NCBI RefSeq assembly: GCF_921293095.1
Contig: NC_060258.1
Coordinates: 3,286,001-3,350,000, forward strand
Reading direction: 5' to 3'
DNA length: 64,000 nucleotides
DNA from: Ischnura elegans
Lineage: Eukaryota > Arthropoda > Insecta > Odonata > Coenagrionidae
Positions 1-9,430 of the stretch are shown piece after piece. Each line of letters begins with the position of its first letter. The stretch's first letter is position 1. The notes beneath the pieces are model-generated. The model saw only the letters and a list, made by a program, of their open reading frames with translations, did no database searches and was not told the origin of the DNA. Both the position numbers and the translations under genes were made by a program.

Positions 1-500
1 GATTTCATCACAAAATCCAAATCTGCAACAAAATGATTCCTATGAACATCAATCTCTCATAAGGAATGAGATTTATGTAGTAGAATCTGGCTAGCAGCTA
101 CATCATGATGTCATGGTCATTCTGTCAGAGTACCAAATTAAAGAGAACTCAGTAATACTCTCATTTCTTTATCCCCTTCTGTTTGGTGGCAAACGGAAGT
201 GAAACCCGTGTTTGTATGATCACAAAAAATATAACTGCTCAGTGCGGTGATGACGGCGAGCTCAATTGCTCAGTGAGTGAAGTTGGACAGTCAGTTTGGC
301 AAAATACACCAAATGTGTCCATAGCATTTAATCATTCATTTTTAACAACTTATTCATCAAGGCTCTTTTGTATTTCTAAATGACTGATCAGGTGATGGAA
401 AATGCTGTAGGTTTCTACTCAGAGGTGTTGCCAATATTCCACAACAGAAAGACATTGTGCCCTAGAAAAAAGGAACTATACAAGGCGAGAGTTAACTCAC

Positions 501-617
501 CAATTCATCAGTCATCAATGGGTCCGAGTCGTAATTTGAAATTCCAGCTGAATCTGTGTAGAGCACAGGATTATTCTCCTCACTGAGGTGATCTTGGTTC
601 TCCTCTTTCACATGACA
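501..617 (-). CDS. ZAD gene A, acidic linker exon
   Basis: A 39-codon phase-0 exon on the minus strand, from an AG acceptor after a pyrimidine-rich stretch (right edge) to a GTGAGT donor (left edge). The peptide begins CHVKEENQ and is rich in Glu, Asp and Ser. It resembles the gene B exon at 41674-41784, which begins CSSVKEDQ; both are phase 0 at each end, so I infer they are copies of one exon. Such acidic spacers usually join the ZAD to the finger array. The finger exon of gene A must lie off the left edge and is not visible. It is a prediction from frame, splice sites and paralogy. Confidence 0.55.
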
Positions 618-1624
618 CTAGAAGAGAAAAATGGGTGTCACTCGAAGGCAAAACAATAAAAACCTCATTTCCGCACAAAAAAGCTAAACAAAATAAGATC
701 ATTTGATAATAAAATCTTCTCTTTCACTTGCACACTCGCAGCCACCCAATCTGGCCAAAATCATTATAATTATTTTCAAAATGATTTGACATTAAACTCT
801 ATAAGAGCACTGATTTAAAAAAAAACTTGAAATCTTCTAGAAAAAATTTCTTATAAATCTAACAATAATAATATTAACTTAAAATAAAAAATTGTGGAAA
901 ATGTTTCAAAACTTTGAGTACCTAACAGCAGCAGAAAATTGAGTAAAAAATAATCAGGAACAGTTCACATCAACAACAATTGATATTTTTTGGCAGTGCA
1001 AAATACTCATAAATTCTTGCGACTCACAGATCAAACTTCAGCATATAAATGCTCAACTAGGGAGGGGAGAGCTACGCCACCAACATCACATAGTTAGAAT
1101 GAGAGTATTGGCCACTTACAGTAAGGGCACAACAGTGGGAACGATACGTCGAGGTTCCACCGTACATTGAATTGCCTTCATCCTTTCTTCACCTAGGCTT
1201 ATAAAAAGGATTCACAATAGTTAATGCTGGTTCCTCAGTTGAAATAATGGAGGATGATGGCTTGAACAAATAGAGGGCAATCATGAGACACAGCCTTGTT
1301 ATAGCCACCACTAATGGCTTGAACAGAGATTCGACAAGTGTATCCAAAATTATACTCCACGGGATAAGAGACATTTCTGTCAACAGATTATCAATGCTGT
1401 ACAACTGCTATTGACTGGCGTGAAAATATTTGTGTGGTTCCACTTCCTGCCTCATGTGTCACTACTATAAAGAACAGCATCTGAAGGTTGCATTATGCCA
1501 GTGACTTCCCACAAAAACACTTAAATTTATAACAGACACACCCCCATTCCTCATACAACCGAGAAATTTGTAAAACTGGAGGTGATTAGACTCAGTTTTC
1601 ACAGTGAATGAGAATATAACTTAC
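618..1624 (-). other. Gene A intron with a pogo-type terminus
   Basis: There is no convincing coding sequence. From about 1290 rightwards the bases align with about 56925-57237 in gene B, so the open frames seen in both copies here are conserved intron, not exons. Around 1141-1166 the text reads like the terminal repeat of the pogo-like element at 38377-40350 (…TCGAGGTTCCACCGTA), suggesting a second, truncated copy. Confidence 0.5.
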
Positions 1625-1792
1625 CAAATTATCGTCCCTGGGCAATAAGCAGTCTGGCACAGGAAAGTATACTTCAGTCATTTTGTCTGAGCATGCGAAC
1701 TCTGAAGTGTTTTCAATGACATCTTGAATGAAGTCCTTAGTCTCCACACAAGGCTCCGACTCCTCATCATCTGCCCCTCCTCCTTCAAAACT
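1625..1792 (-). CDS. ZAD gene A, linker exon (SFEGGG exon)
   Basis: A 56-codon phase-0 exon with a TGCAG acceptor and a GTAAGT donor. The peptide starts SFEGGGADDEESEP and ends PVPDCLLPRDDNL. The gene B counterpart at 57238-57405 has exactly the same length, splice phase and end motif (PVPDCLLPRDDKT), with many substitutions between. Equal length with diverged but open sequence argues that both copies were kept under coding constraint for some time. It is an acidic linker between ZAD and fingers; I see no known domain. Confidence 0.7.
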
Positions 1793-4700
1793 CTGCAGAA
1801 AAAGTAACATGGATAAACCTTTATCTCTTTAAAAACACATACATGGGATACTCAAATCATTTAGAAGAAGAATGTTAAACATATTGCCTCTGTTATCATA
1901 TCAATATAGTCTGGTCTCTGCATGCCTGTTAATCAAATACTGAAAAGCTACAGCGCAAACTGAAAAAAAATGACAGGAACATTTTGATATTCCAAGTTAA
2001 CTCAGGGTCTTTTCTAATTATCTTAGGGGCCATGGAAGCTGCCCCTTCACAGCATAATACACGACAGAGAATGGAGATTATTTAGATGCATCATTTTTCT
2101 GTTTTTTTTTCAAATCATGAGAAATCAAAAGAGGGACTAAAGATTCAATTTTTTGCAGTTAAGAAAATGAATTCATCAAGTATCTTATTCTTGCACTCAA
2201 TTTGCTTCTGCATTTATCACTTTCGTAGTAGTAGCTGTTAAAAGGCCAAAATCACTATTTTTCCTTTTCTCGACAGTAGAATCATGGGAAAAAACATGTG
2301 GAGCATGTTTTCAATGTATTTGTTATGTTCTCTTACCTCTCGTTAATATTCAAATATAAATTCTGGAAGAGAATACAGGGTGTAATATTTATGCAGAAAG
2401 AAAACAGGCCTCAATATAATCTTCTCTTCCAAAACTATTTCATGAAACATTTTTTTAAAATTACCCTGTTATTATTATCCTTAAAACATGCAAAACCAAT
2501 TACACAGCAATTATGTATTACGCTTGAAACAAAGTTCCAACTGCCTGTCGATAGATGGCTAAAGCACTGATTGCTGGTCACTTTTGAACCACCAGAATAA
2601 TCATATCTCAGGCTTCGACATTAGGTAAACAAACTGCTCAACAACCATGATGAATATGTCACGGCATTAGATACTTAGTGTTGAGAGAAGAGCACCGTAT
2701 AGTTAACCAAGATATGCTAAAAGAGAAACAATGTTACAAAATTGGTATCATTTCTTCAAAGACAATCATTTCAATGATGACAACTGTCTAGGCGTAGAAA
2801 GGCCAAAACCTCAGATAAAATCAATTGGAGACATTGTTCAATGATCAATGCCATACTCAAGAAGAGACTGCTTTGTGTTTGGAGTTGCCCACCAAGCCAT
2901 TTCCAAGGGATTGCATGCATTGGGAATTTAGTGTCAAGCAAGGAAGTTGTGTTCCCAATGATTCAACAGTAATTCTACAGCATGAAATGCTCAACCTCAC
3001 ATTACAAAGCCAAGAACTTTAAACATTAAAACCTCACTGGAAACACTCAAATGAATGTGCCGAACGCACAGACCAAATTCCCCAGACATTGAATCATCTG
3101 ATTATTATTTGTTGCATTCAATATTACATGGTCTGGCAGATCAGCAGTTGCACTCAAATGAATACATTGAAAAATGGCTTCATTCATGCCTAACCTCAAA
3201 AGATGAACACATAAACTATTCCAGTATTCAATCTCTGCCACAATGATGGGGAAAAACTGCAGCTAGCAATGGACAACATCCTTCCTTTTACACCACACCC
3301 ATAAGATATTCTAATAGCTACATTTGTATCATAGGGTGGGCAGATCCTTAGTAATAAACCACAATTATAAGTTATTGATCACATCAACCATTAAAATACA
3401 AAATAAATACACATCATGAACTAAATATTTAACTCTACAGTTACGTGAAACAGTTTATCACCACAGTTACTTGCGTAAGCTCAAATGTATTCCAAAAAGA
3501 TCAGCAAAAAACATTAATAATTTCTTATGCACTTAGAAAATATTTCTGTCAACACACTCCAAACTCATTGCACATAATTGATCCACAGATTAAAACAGCA
3601 ACCCATTCCAAATATCACGCAATTAGTACAAAAAAATGTTATCAAAACAAATAAAAAGAGGTTTCAAGAGAATAGACATCAAAATAGATTGTAAGAATTA
3701 AGCTACTCTGAGCATGAATTCATAACCCTTCTTTACGTCGATAGCCCAAAAAAAATTAAGAATGCAATAACCTTCCCCGGCATGCATATCATAAAAAGAA
3801 TTATCACAGGTTTTCCCTGGGTATAGATTCATTAAAGGTTACATGGGAATTCCACTGGGTCAGGTTCTCCAACTCTATCTTACAATCAGCCAAAGTTTTG
3901 ATGTACAAGTTGTCCATCTTCATCAGAGCACCTGGACAACTCGTCGAAATAGAAATGTCGGCCATGATGGAGTAGGAGAATCTGAGAATTCTTGAGCATG
4001 CCATATTCTTTGCAAAGATTTTGAAGACTGTTATGAAGGATAAGCATCTGAGTACCTCAAAATGTATTTCCTAACACAGGAAACCTATGAACATATTTAT
4101 GCTAAGGTCATATTTAAACTTGCTAACCATAAAATTTGTAGAAAACTTACAAGTTTTATAATGTATTTTTTTAGAAACAAAATAGTTTATCCAAAAGATT
4201 GTGTAAAAAACGGTTTTTAGAGGCACAAATGCGAATAATTTTAATAAAGCCACCAACAGAAATGGTTTTAGCCAAATATGCTGTGATTTAAAAAATCAAA
4301 GTTGATGCAAATATGAAAATTATATTCCAATATTGGAAAATAGTATATAAAAACTAACTTAACAAATACAGAAAAGATACACCACATCAAATTTCCTAAT
4401 TTTCTTTCTAATTTTACATTTTTGATGACAATGTTTTCTGTGTTAATTTTTCCGGACTTTCACTATTTTAAATTATACATAACCATAGCCTCGTGAGATC
4501 GTAGTTAAAGGTAAGGAAGATGCTCCGACCAAAAGAAAGATATTATGTTTACGTTCACATGTGACTTTATATGACAACGCATTGACAAACCAATTTATGG
4601 GTCTCTGACACTTCAATCTTTAGCAGCAAATCGTCATGGATTTTTTTGTTCCCTTTAACATGCTCCGATTACCTAATCAAATGCTTAAAAATGTAGCGTG

Positions 4701-5055
4701 GTATAGCGCAGTGTGTAGATTGCCTTTTTGAGTTGATAAATGGTGAGTTTGAATGCCATTCTTTCCTGGATATCGTAGTTAAGCACACACTTAATTTCAC
4801 AAGAAGACAAAATGTCTTCAATCGTCGCCATTGTAACACCAACAGCAACATATATAGGACCTTGCCAACGATTGACGGATACGGAAAAACCATTTACGGG
4901 AAATTGGACTTGTTACACTTTTCCGTAAAACGTTTCGCAAAATATATCATTCTTGCTTCCTACTTTTGTCTACATAAACCAAAGAGTTTCACCTTAAACT
5001 CTGCAATACTTATACTACACCAGTCTTCAAATAAGAAATTACGATAAGTACTCAC
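1793..5055 (-). other. Gene A intron, about 3.3 kb
   Basis: AT-rich sequence. Large parts are collinear with about 57406-59544 of gene B (for example the stretches around 2330-2420 and 57950-58010), showing segmental duplication. One short coding-looking stretch at 3804-3965 (minus) is described under findings. No other gene or RNA signal was seen. Confidence 0.5.
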
Positions 5056-5181
5056 CCTGATGCAACTTTTTCTAAGAACTGCGTCTGATTCTAAACAAAT
5101 CTTCTTGTAAACACTGAATTCCGTAAGTTTCTTCAAACACGGTGGACACATGGTAGTGGGCAGGCCATCTCCCACAGCAAT
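5056..5181 (-). CDS. ZAD gene A, exon 2 (second half of ZAD)
   Basis: A 42-codon phase-0 exon beginning IAVGDGLPTTMCPPCLKK. It carries the second Cys pair of the zinc-finger-associated domain (CPPC) followed by the ESDAVLRKS helix. The AG acceptor is at 5182-5184 and the GTGAGT donor at 5050-5055. It matches gene B exon 2 (59545-59682) and gene C exon 2 (6561-6698) almost word for word over the first 30 residues. ZADs are N-terminal dimerisation domains of insect C2H2 transcription factors, using two Cys pairs to bind one zinc ion. Confidence 0.8.
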
Positions 5182-5290
5182 CTGAGATATTAATAAACAA
5201 GTTGAACATCAGTTCAGTTCAACAGTTTGGAATTAAATCATAAAATGAAGTAAGCACCATTGTCAAAAAATCGAACACATTTAATGTGCC

Positions 5291-5343
5291 ACTTACACGT
5301 AAACCGACTAAATCATGTAAGGCATTATTCACAGTTATTTTGT
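5291..5343 (-). repeat. Partial duplicate of ZAD exon 1
   Basis: On the minus strand this repeats the last third of exon 1 (…KIT-x-ALHDLVGL…) together with the GTAAGT donor. It lies about 75 bp downstream (in gene orientation) of the fuller copy at 5365-5535, inside the intron to exon 2. It looks like a local tandem duplication leaving a spare donor site. It has no acceptor or start of its own. Confidence 0.6.
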
Positions 5344-5364
5344 TAGATTTGATGTGCTACTTAC

Positions 5365-5535
5365 TTGTAAACCAACTAAATCATATAGGGCATCCTTTGC
5401 AGTTATTTTGCATGCTACATTCGAAGTGAATATGCTGTAATAACAATCATGATTTTTCCTACAAAGTCTGCAAAGGTCACTTTCTAGATTGTTAACTGAA
5501 GATTCCGTGAAAATCCCGCTGGTGTCTTGTCACAT
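5365..5535 (-). pseudogene. ZAD gene A, exon 1 with disrupted start
   Basis: This exon is homologous to gene B exon 1 (59800-59967). It encodes the first Cys pair of the ZAD (CRLC) and ends …ALYDLVGLQ at a GTAAGT donor. Where gene B starts ATG-AGT, this copy reads ATG-TGA-CAA, so the only in-frame Met is followed directly by a stop, and no other in-frame Met occurs before the first Cys pair. The remaining 55 codons are open. Either gene A is no longer translated from here, or a different 5' exon supplies the start. I call it a damaged exon; the downstream exons look intact. Confidence 0.6.
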
Positions 5536-6260
5536 GTATTCAACCTCAGTATAGAACCGATGATTTCTAGTTGCTATTTTATCCGCCAATAGCACAGCTA
5601 TAGTGCAGGCCAAACACTCGTGTTTGAAGAGTATTTTCTTTCCATTTCAAAAAATAAAGGACCATTTCATTTAAAATTCATCAAATTTTCGATACATTGT
5701 AGTGTAAAAATATTTGGTTAAAAGTTATTCACTCAACTGGCCGAAAACGAAATTAAAGCCCAACTTCGGCGTCCACAAGGTCAGATTAAATCTCCAGTCT
5801 TTAAATATGAGAAAGAGTTCAAAATTCTTTAATGTAGAACTTAAAAAAAAAAAAAATATTTTTTTTTCAAATGATGCAATAAACAAGCACAATATATCAC
5901 TAACTGTTGGAAATATTTCATTTTTCGATTTTTGGCCTGTTGTATACGTAATCCTCTAGCGGTGCAATACGCAAACGAAGTCCAGGTTTGTAAGGTAATT
6001 GTTGCTTACCTGGTCAGTTAAGTTTTAGGGCGTCAATGAGCATGGAGTTCGTGTGTGGTATTTGCTGTCTATCTGTTGAAATGCGATTTATTTTTGACGT
6101 CCTATGTAAATGTGAGTTTTTCATGCACTTTTCCTTTATTATTATCAAGTTTTTGCGTTGGCATAAGTCATAGAAATGAACGTAATGTATTAGAAATTTG
6201 TAAATAACTGAGTGCTGTGTGGATGGTTTGTTTGGGGAGTGAACTGGTTATACAGATAGA

Positions 6261-6449
6261 ATGAGTTATTGCGTTGAAAATATGTGTATTACCACTGGGA
6301 ATTTATCTGAGTCTTCAGAAAGGCATTCTGAGGGTACTCCGTGCAGACGTTGCATGAAGAAAAATGATTATTGTTACAACATATTCTTTTCAATTGATGG
6401 AAGCCATATAACTGGAAAGGATGCCTTAGGCGATTTTGTTGACTTACAA
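6261..6449 (+). CDS. ZAD gene C, exon 1
   Basis: A 63-codon first exon with ATG at 6261, ending GDFVDLQ at a GTAAGT donor. It contains the first ZAD Cys pair (CRRC) followed by the aromatic stretch NDYCYNIF. It is transcribed away from gene A, with about 725 bp between the two start regions. The upstream 500 bp occurs again at 8865-9356. No other in-frame Met upstream is needed: the homologous gene B exon starts at the equivalent place. The product would be a ZAD transcription factor, but only its domain-encoding exons are visible. Confidence 0.7.
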
Positions 6450-6560
6450 GTAAGTGAGGGTTTTATTGATGTCCTTAGTTATTGTTTTATTCCGTGGTAT
6501 GGGTATGTTTCCATAGCAAGTCTGAAATCTCTTGCGCACATGTTTTCATTCCTTTCGTAG

Positions 6561-6698
6561 GTTGCTGTTGGAGATGGCCTGCCTGCCACTATATGCCCAC
6601 TGTGCTTGAAAAAGCTCATCGAAGTCAATGATTTCAGAAATATTTGTCATGAATCGGACGCAGAACTGACCAAATTTTCGTGTAGAAATAACCTCAGG
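6561..6698 (+). CDS. ZAD gene C, exon 2
   Basis: A 46-codon phase-0 exon, with a TTTCGTAG acceptor at its left edge and a GTGAGT donor at its right. It encodes VAVGDGLPATICPLC, the second ZAD Cys pair, and a helix with ESDAEL. It is the same length as gene B exon 2. I could not find a plus-strand linker exon or finger array for this gene in the rest of the window, so gene C is either very long, continues beyond 64 kb, or is an orphaned ZAD fragment. The intron to exon 1 is only 111 bp. Confidence 0.7.
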
Positions 6699-6799
6699 GT
6701 GAGTGCATCTTATTTAATTTCATTGGAAGCCTCGTGTAACTTTCAAATAATGTGAAATCATTTACGTAACCAGATATTAACTTGTTCGTGTTAACCTAC

Positions 6800-7190
6800 C
6801 GTGTAGCCCGGACTTAATCGTCTAAAGTTCATATAGACTGGAATGACATTTCTGATAAATGTTTGTACTTGTGGTTTCAACAGATTATAGTAATAACTTG
6901 AAAATGTAATTAATTGTGTAAACGATTACGAAGTATACGACGGGCAATGTATTTGTTTGCACGGTACATCAACACGTACGCGTTAATGTCTAAAAGTATG
7001 AACGCGAGAATGAACGCCAAAATACACCGTGTAACCACACAACTTGTGCGAATGCATGCACAGAAAATAGAACTTGTTCTTATTTGGTTTATCCATTCGT
7101 GCATGTACCATTCTGGTTCACAAAAATTATTCACGAAAACGTACATTATCTCATACCTGTTAATGCATCGTGTAAACAGGCCTTAATGCT
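6800..7190 (+). repeat. Dispersed repeat, copy 1
   Basis: The stretch around 7020-7190 (CACACAACTTGTGCGAATGC… CCATTCTGGTTCAC… GTGTAAACAGGCC) recurs at about 8195-8360 and, inverted, at about 63200-63380. Both ends of this copy carry a similar GTGTA…GGCCTTAAT motif. The open frames here are chance. It is probably a MITE- or SINE-like family; I cannot name it. Confidence 0.5.
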
Positions 7191-8114
7191 TAGTGTCTGC
7201 ATCAATGTATTACATGAAAAATTAACTGAAAAGCACTTCTTATTAGAGACCAAAACTTAATGTAGCACTAAATTTGTTAGTTAACAATATTGAATGTTAT
7301 GAAAGGACCTCGCCAATGATCGACGGAGCAGTGAAAAAAGTCCAATTTCCCGCATAGTGTTTCCGAATCCTGACGAGGCATCAATAAACTCGCAGTTGGT
7401 GCCTCAATGGCGACGACCGAAGTCGCTATTTTGGTAGAACCAAGTGTTTACAATTCAATCAGTCATGAAAGTGAATAATTTGAATTTACCAATGACCAAC
7501 TCATAACACATATCAATGAACGTGAAGAATTTTGATGAACATGTTCTTAAATGTATTTCCTTTGCTTCTTACCTCCTCTTTGCTTTTACAACAGAATAAT
7601 TCAGCTACAAAAAATATCACATTAGGCATTTCAACATATCGATTTAAATATTTAAAACAAGTTGAGAAAAGTAATTTGACACACCTGGCTATTTACTGCA
7701 CCTGTTTGTTCCTATGTTACAATATTATATACGAATGCACTTTTTATATTTGCTTTGTAACCTTTTTCGTTTGATTTGATAACTCTTTTATTTTCTAACA
7801 TTATATATGTCAGATGGTTACCAAAAAAATTAAGTGCTCGCGTATAAAAGTGTTTATTCAAATAATTTTTTGTTTAATAACGTTTTATGTACATAATATT
7901 GGTGCTGTCAAAAATGAAAGTGTGGTTTACATTTATTGCTGGGGGAAAATGGGCTCATTCCTATAGGTATGTTATTTCTAAGAGATATTTTTGCTGTGAA
8001 ATACTATTTTTTATGTATTTAGATGTTTTTCCTATGCAAGAGTCCTCATAATTCTCGCAGGGCATATTAAATTCTGTAGTGCTTTTAAAATCAGTATATG
8101 TCGTTGCTTTACTG
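7191..8114. other. Non-coding AT-rich stretch
   Basis: No gene, RNA or clear repeat structure is visible. Around 7300-7460 the composition is more GC-rich and includes CpG, with wording shared with the 4850-4910 and 59220-59300 regions (…CCAACGATTGACGG…), again reflecting old duplication around the ZAD loci. Confidence 0.35.
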
Positions 8115-8365
8115 TTCTTGCTTAAAGGTCTGTTTACTCCATGCATTTACCTGTACTAGTTATTATCTAAATATATATACCCATGAATGTAAACAAAAAT
8201 GCGCTGTGTAACGACACAACTTGTGTGGATGCATGAATAGAAAATAGATCCTGTTCTGATATGGTCAACGCATATGTACACATTCCATTCTGGTCTGCTA
8301 AAGTCGTTCATACATTCACTCAATAACTTGTATATGTTTATGTGTGGTTTAAACAGGTGTTAAAA
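8115..8365 (+). repeat. Dispersed repeat, copy 2
   Basis: The core at 8195-8360 matches 7020-7190. This copy has approximate inverted termini: TTAAAGGTCTGTTTAC at the left and GTTTAAACAGGTGTTAA at the right, which suggests a small terminal-inverted-repeat element. No coding capacity. Confidence 0.45.
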
Positions 8366-8864
8366 ATATGAGGTGATGAATTTGATTCTCACGATATATT
8401 TTTTTGTCTTCTTTTATGGAAACGCTTAGTATTTGTACATATAAGTTTTTTTTTAGAGTTGGACTCATGGATTAGAGAATGGGATGTGTTTTATTTTATT
8501 GATCCATTTTGTTAAATTAATTTCGAGTACATGGAAAATTGTTTGTTTTTAAATGTGTTACACTCAAAGCTTAGGTTATTTCCAGAATCATATTTGCGCC
8601 CATTTTTTGAGGTTTATTTACTGATGAAATGTGGTTTTTTTATAGATCAGTTTTGTTTATTTAATTTGGAGTACATGAAAAAATAATTGCAATGAACTAC
8701 TTGAACGGGAAAGTCTTTTTACGAGGATATTTTGTGATATTTAGCAATTTTATTTTAATGACCATGTTCGTGGGCTGTTCTAAGTATTAGTGGAGAATGA
8801 CTTCGTTGAAGGAACAATTAGTGATAGTTCATGTAGCAATCAGTGAGTCCAAGAGATACTTCAT

Positions 8865-9430
8865 GGCTTCCACTTGGTCACATTTCATCTATGGTCTTTA
8901 AATATGAAAAACAGTAAAACATTTCATTAATGTGGAATGACTTAAGTTCATGTTAAATATCCTTGTTTAACATAATGCAATGCACCTCCATAATATATCA
9001 CTCATCGTTGGAAATACCTCATTTTTCGATGATAACCCTGTTGTGTACGTAAACTTCTAGTGGTGCAATATGCCAATGAAGTCTGGTACCTAAACTAAAC
9101 TTTGCTAGCCTGGTGAGTTATGAGCTAGGGCGTCAATAAGCACGGAGTTTGTGTAAATAATTTGCTGTCTTTTCTGTTGAAATTAGTTTTATTTTTGAGG
9201 TCATATGTTAATGTGAACTTTATATGTAGGTTTCCTTAATTATTCTCAAGTTTTTGCATTGGTGTACGTCAAAGAAATGAACATAATGTATTAGAAATTT
9301 GTTAATCACTGAGTGCTTTGAAATTTGTTACTAAAGTGAACTGGTTTATAGGTTGAATGAGTTATTGCAGTGAAAAACACAAGTATTACCATTGGGAATT
9401 TCTCCTGGTCTTTACAAAGGAATCGCTTGC
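8865..9430 (+). pseudogene. Decayed copy of gene C promoter and exon 1
   Basis: Collinear with about 5770-6330: shared landmarks include GGTCTTTAAATATGA, the CATTTTTCGAT stretch, the GGGCGTCAAT block and AATGTATTAGAAATTTGT. The exon begins with an ATG at 9357 (ATGAGTTATTGC as in gene C), but the frame then departs and the Cys pair is lost. It is a dead third copy of the ZAD 5' end, in the same orientation as gene C. Confidence 0.6.

Noticed and set aside
1189-1404. Minus-strand frame shared with 56887-57080 (…LLTEMSLIPW…)
   Set aside because: The similarity continues without a break into clearly intronic sequence on both sides and the frame is not flanked by matching splice sites, so it reflects the segmental duplication.
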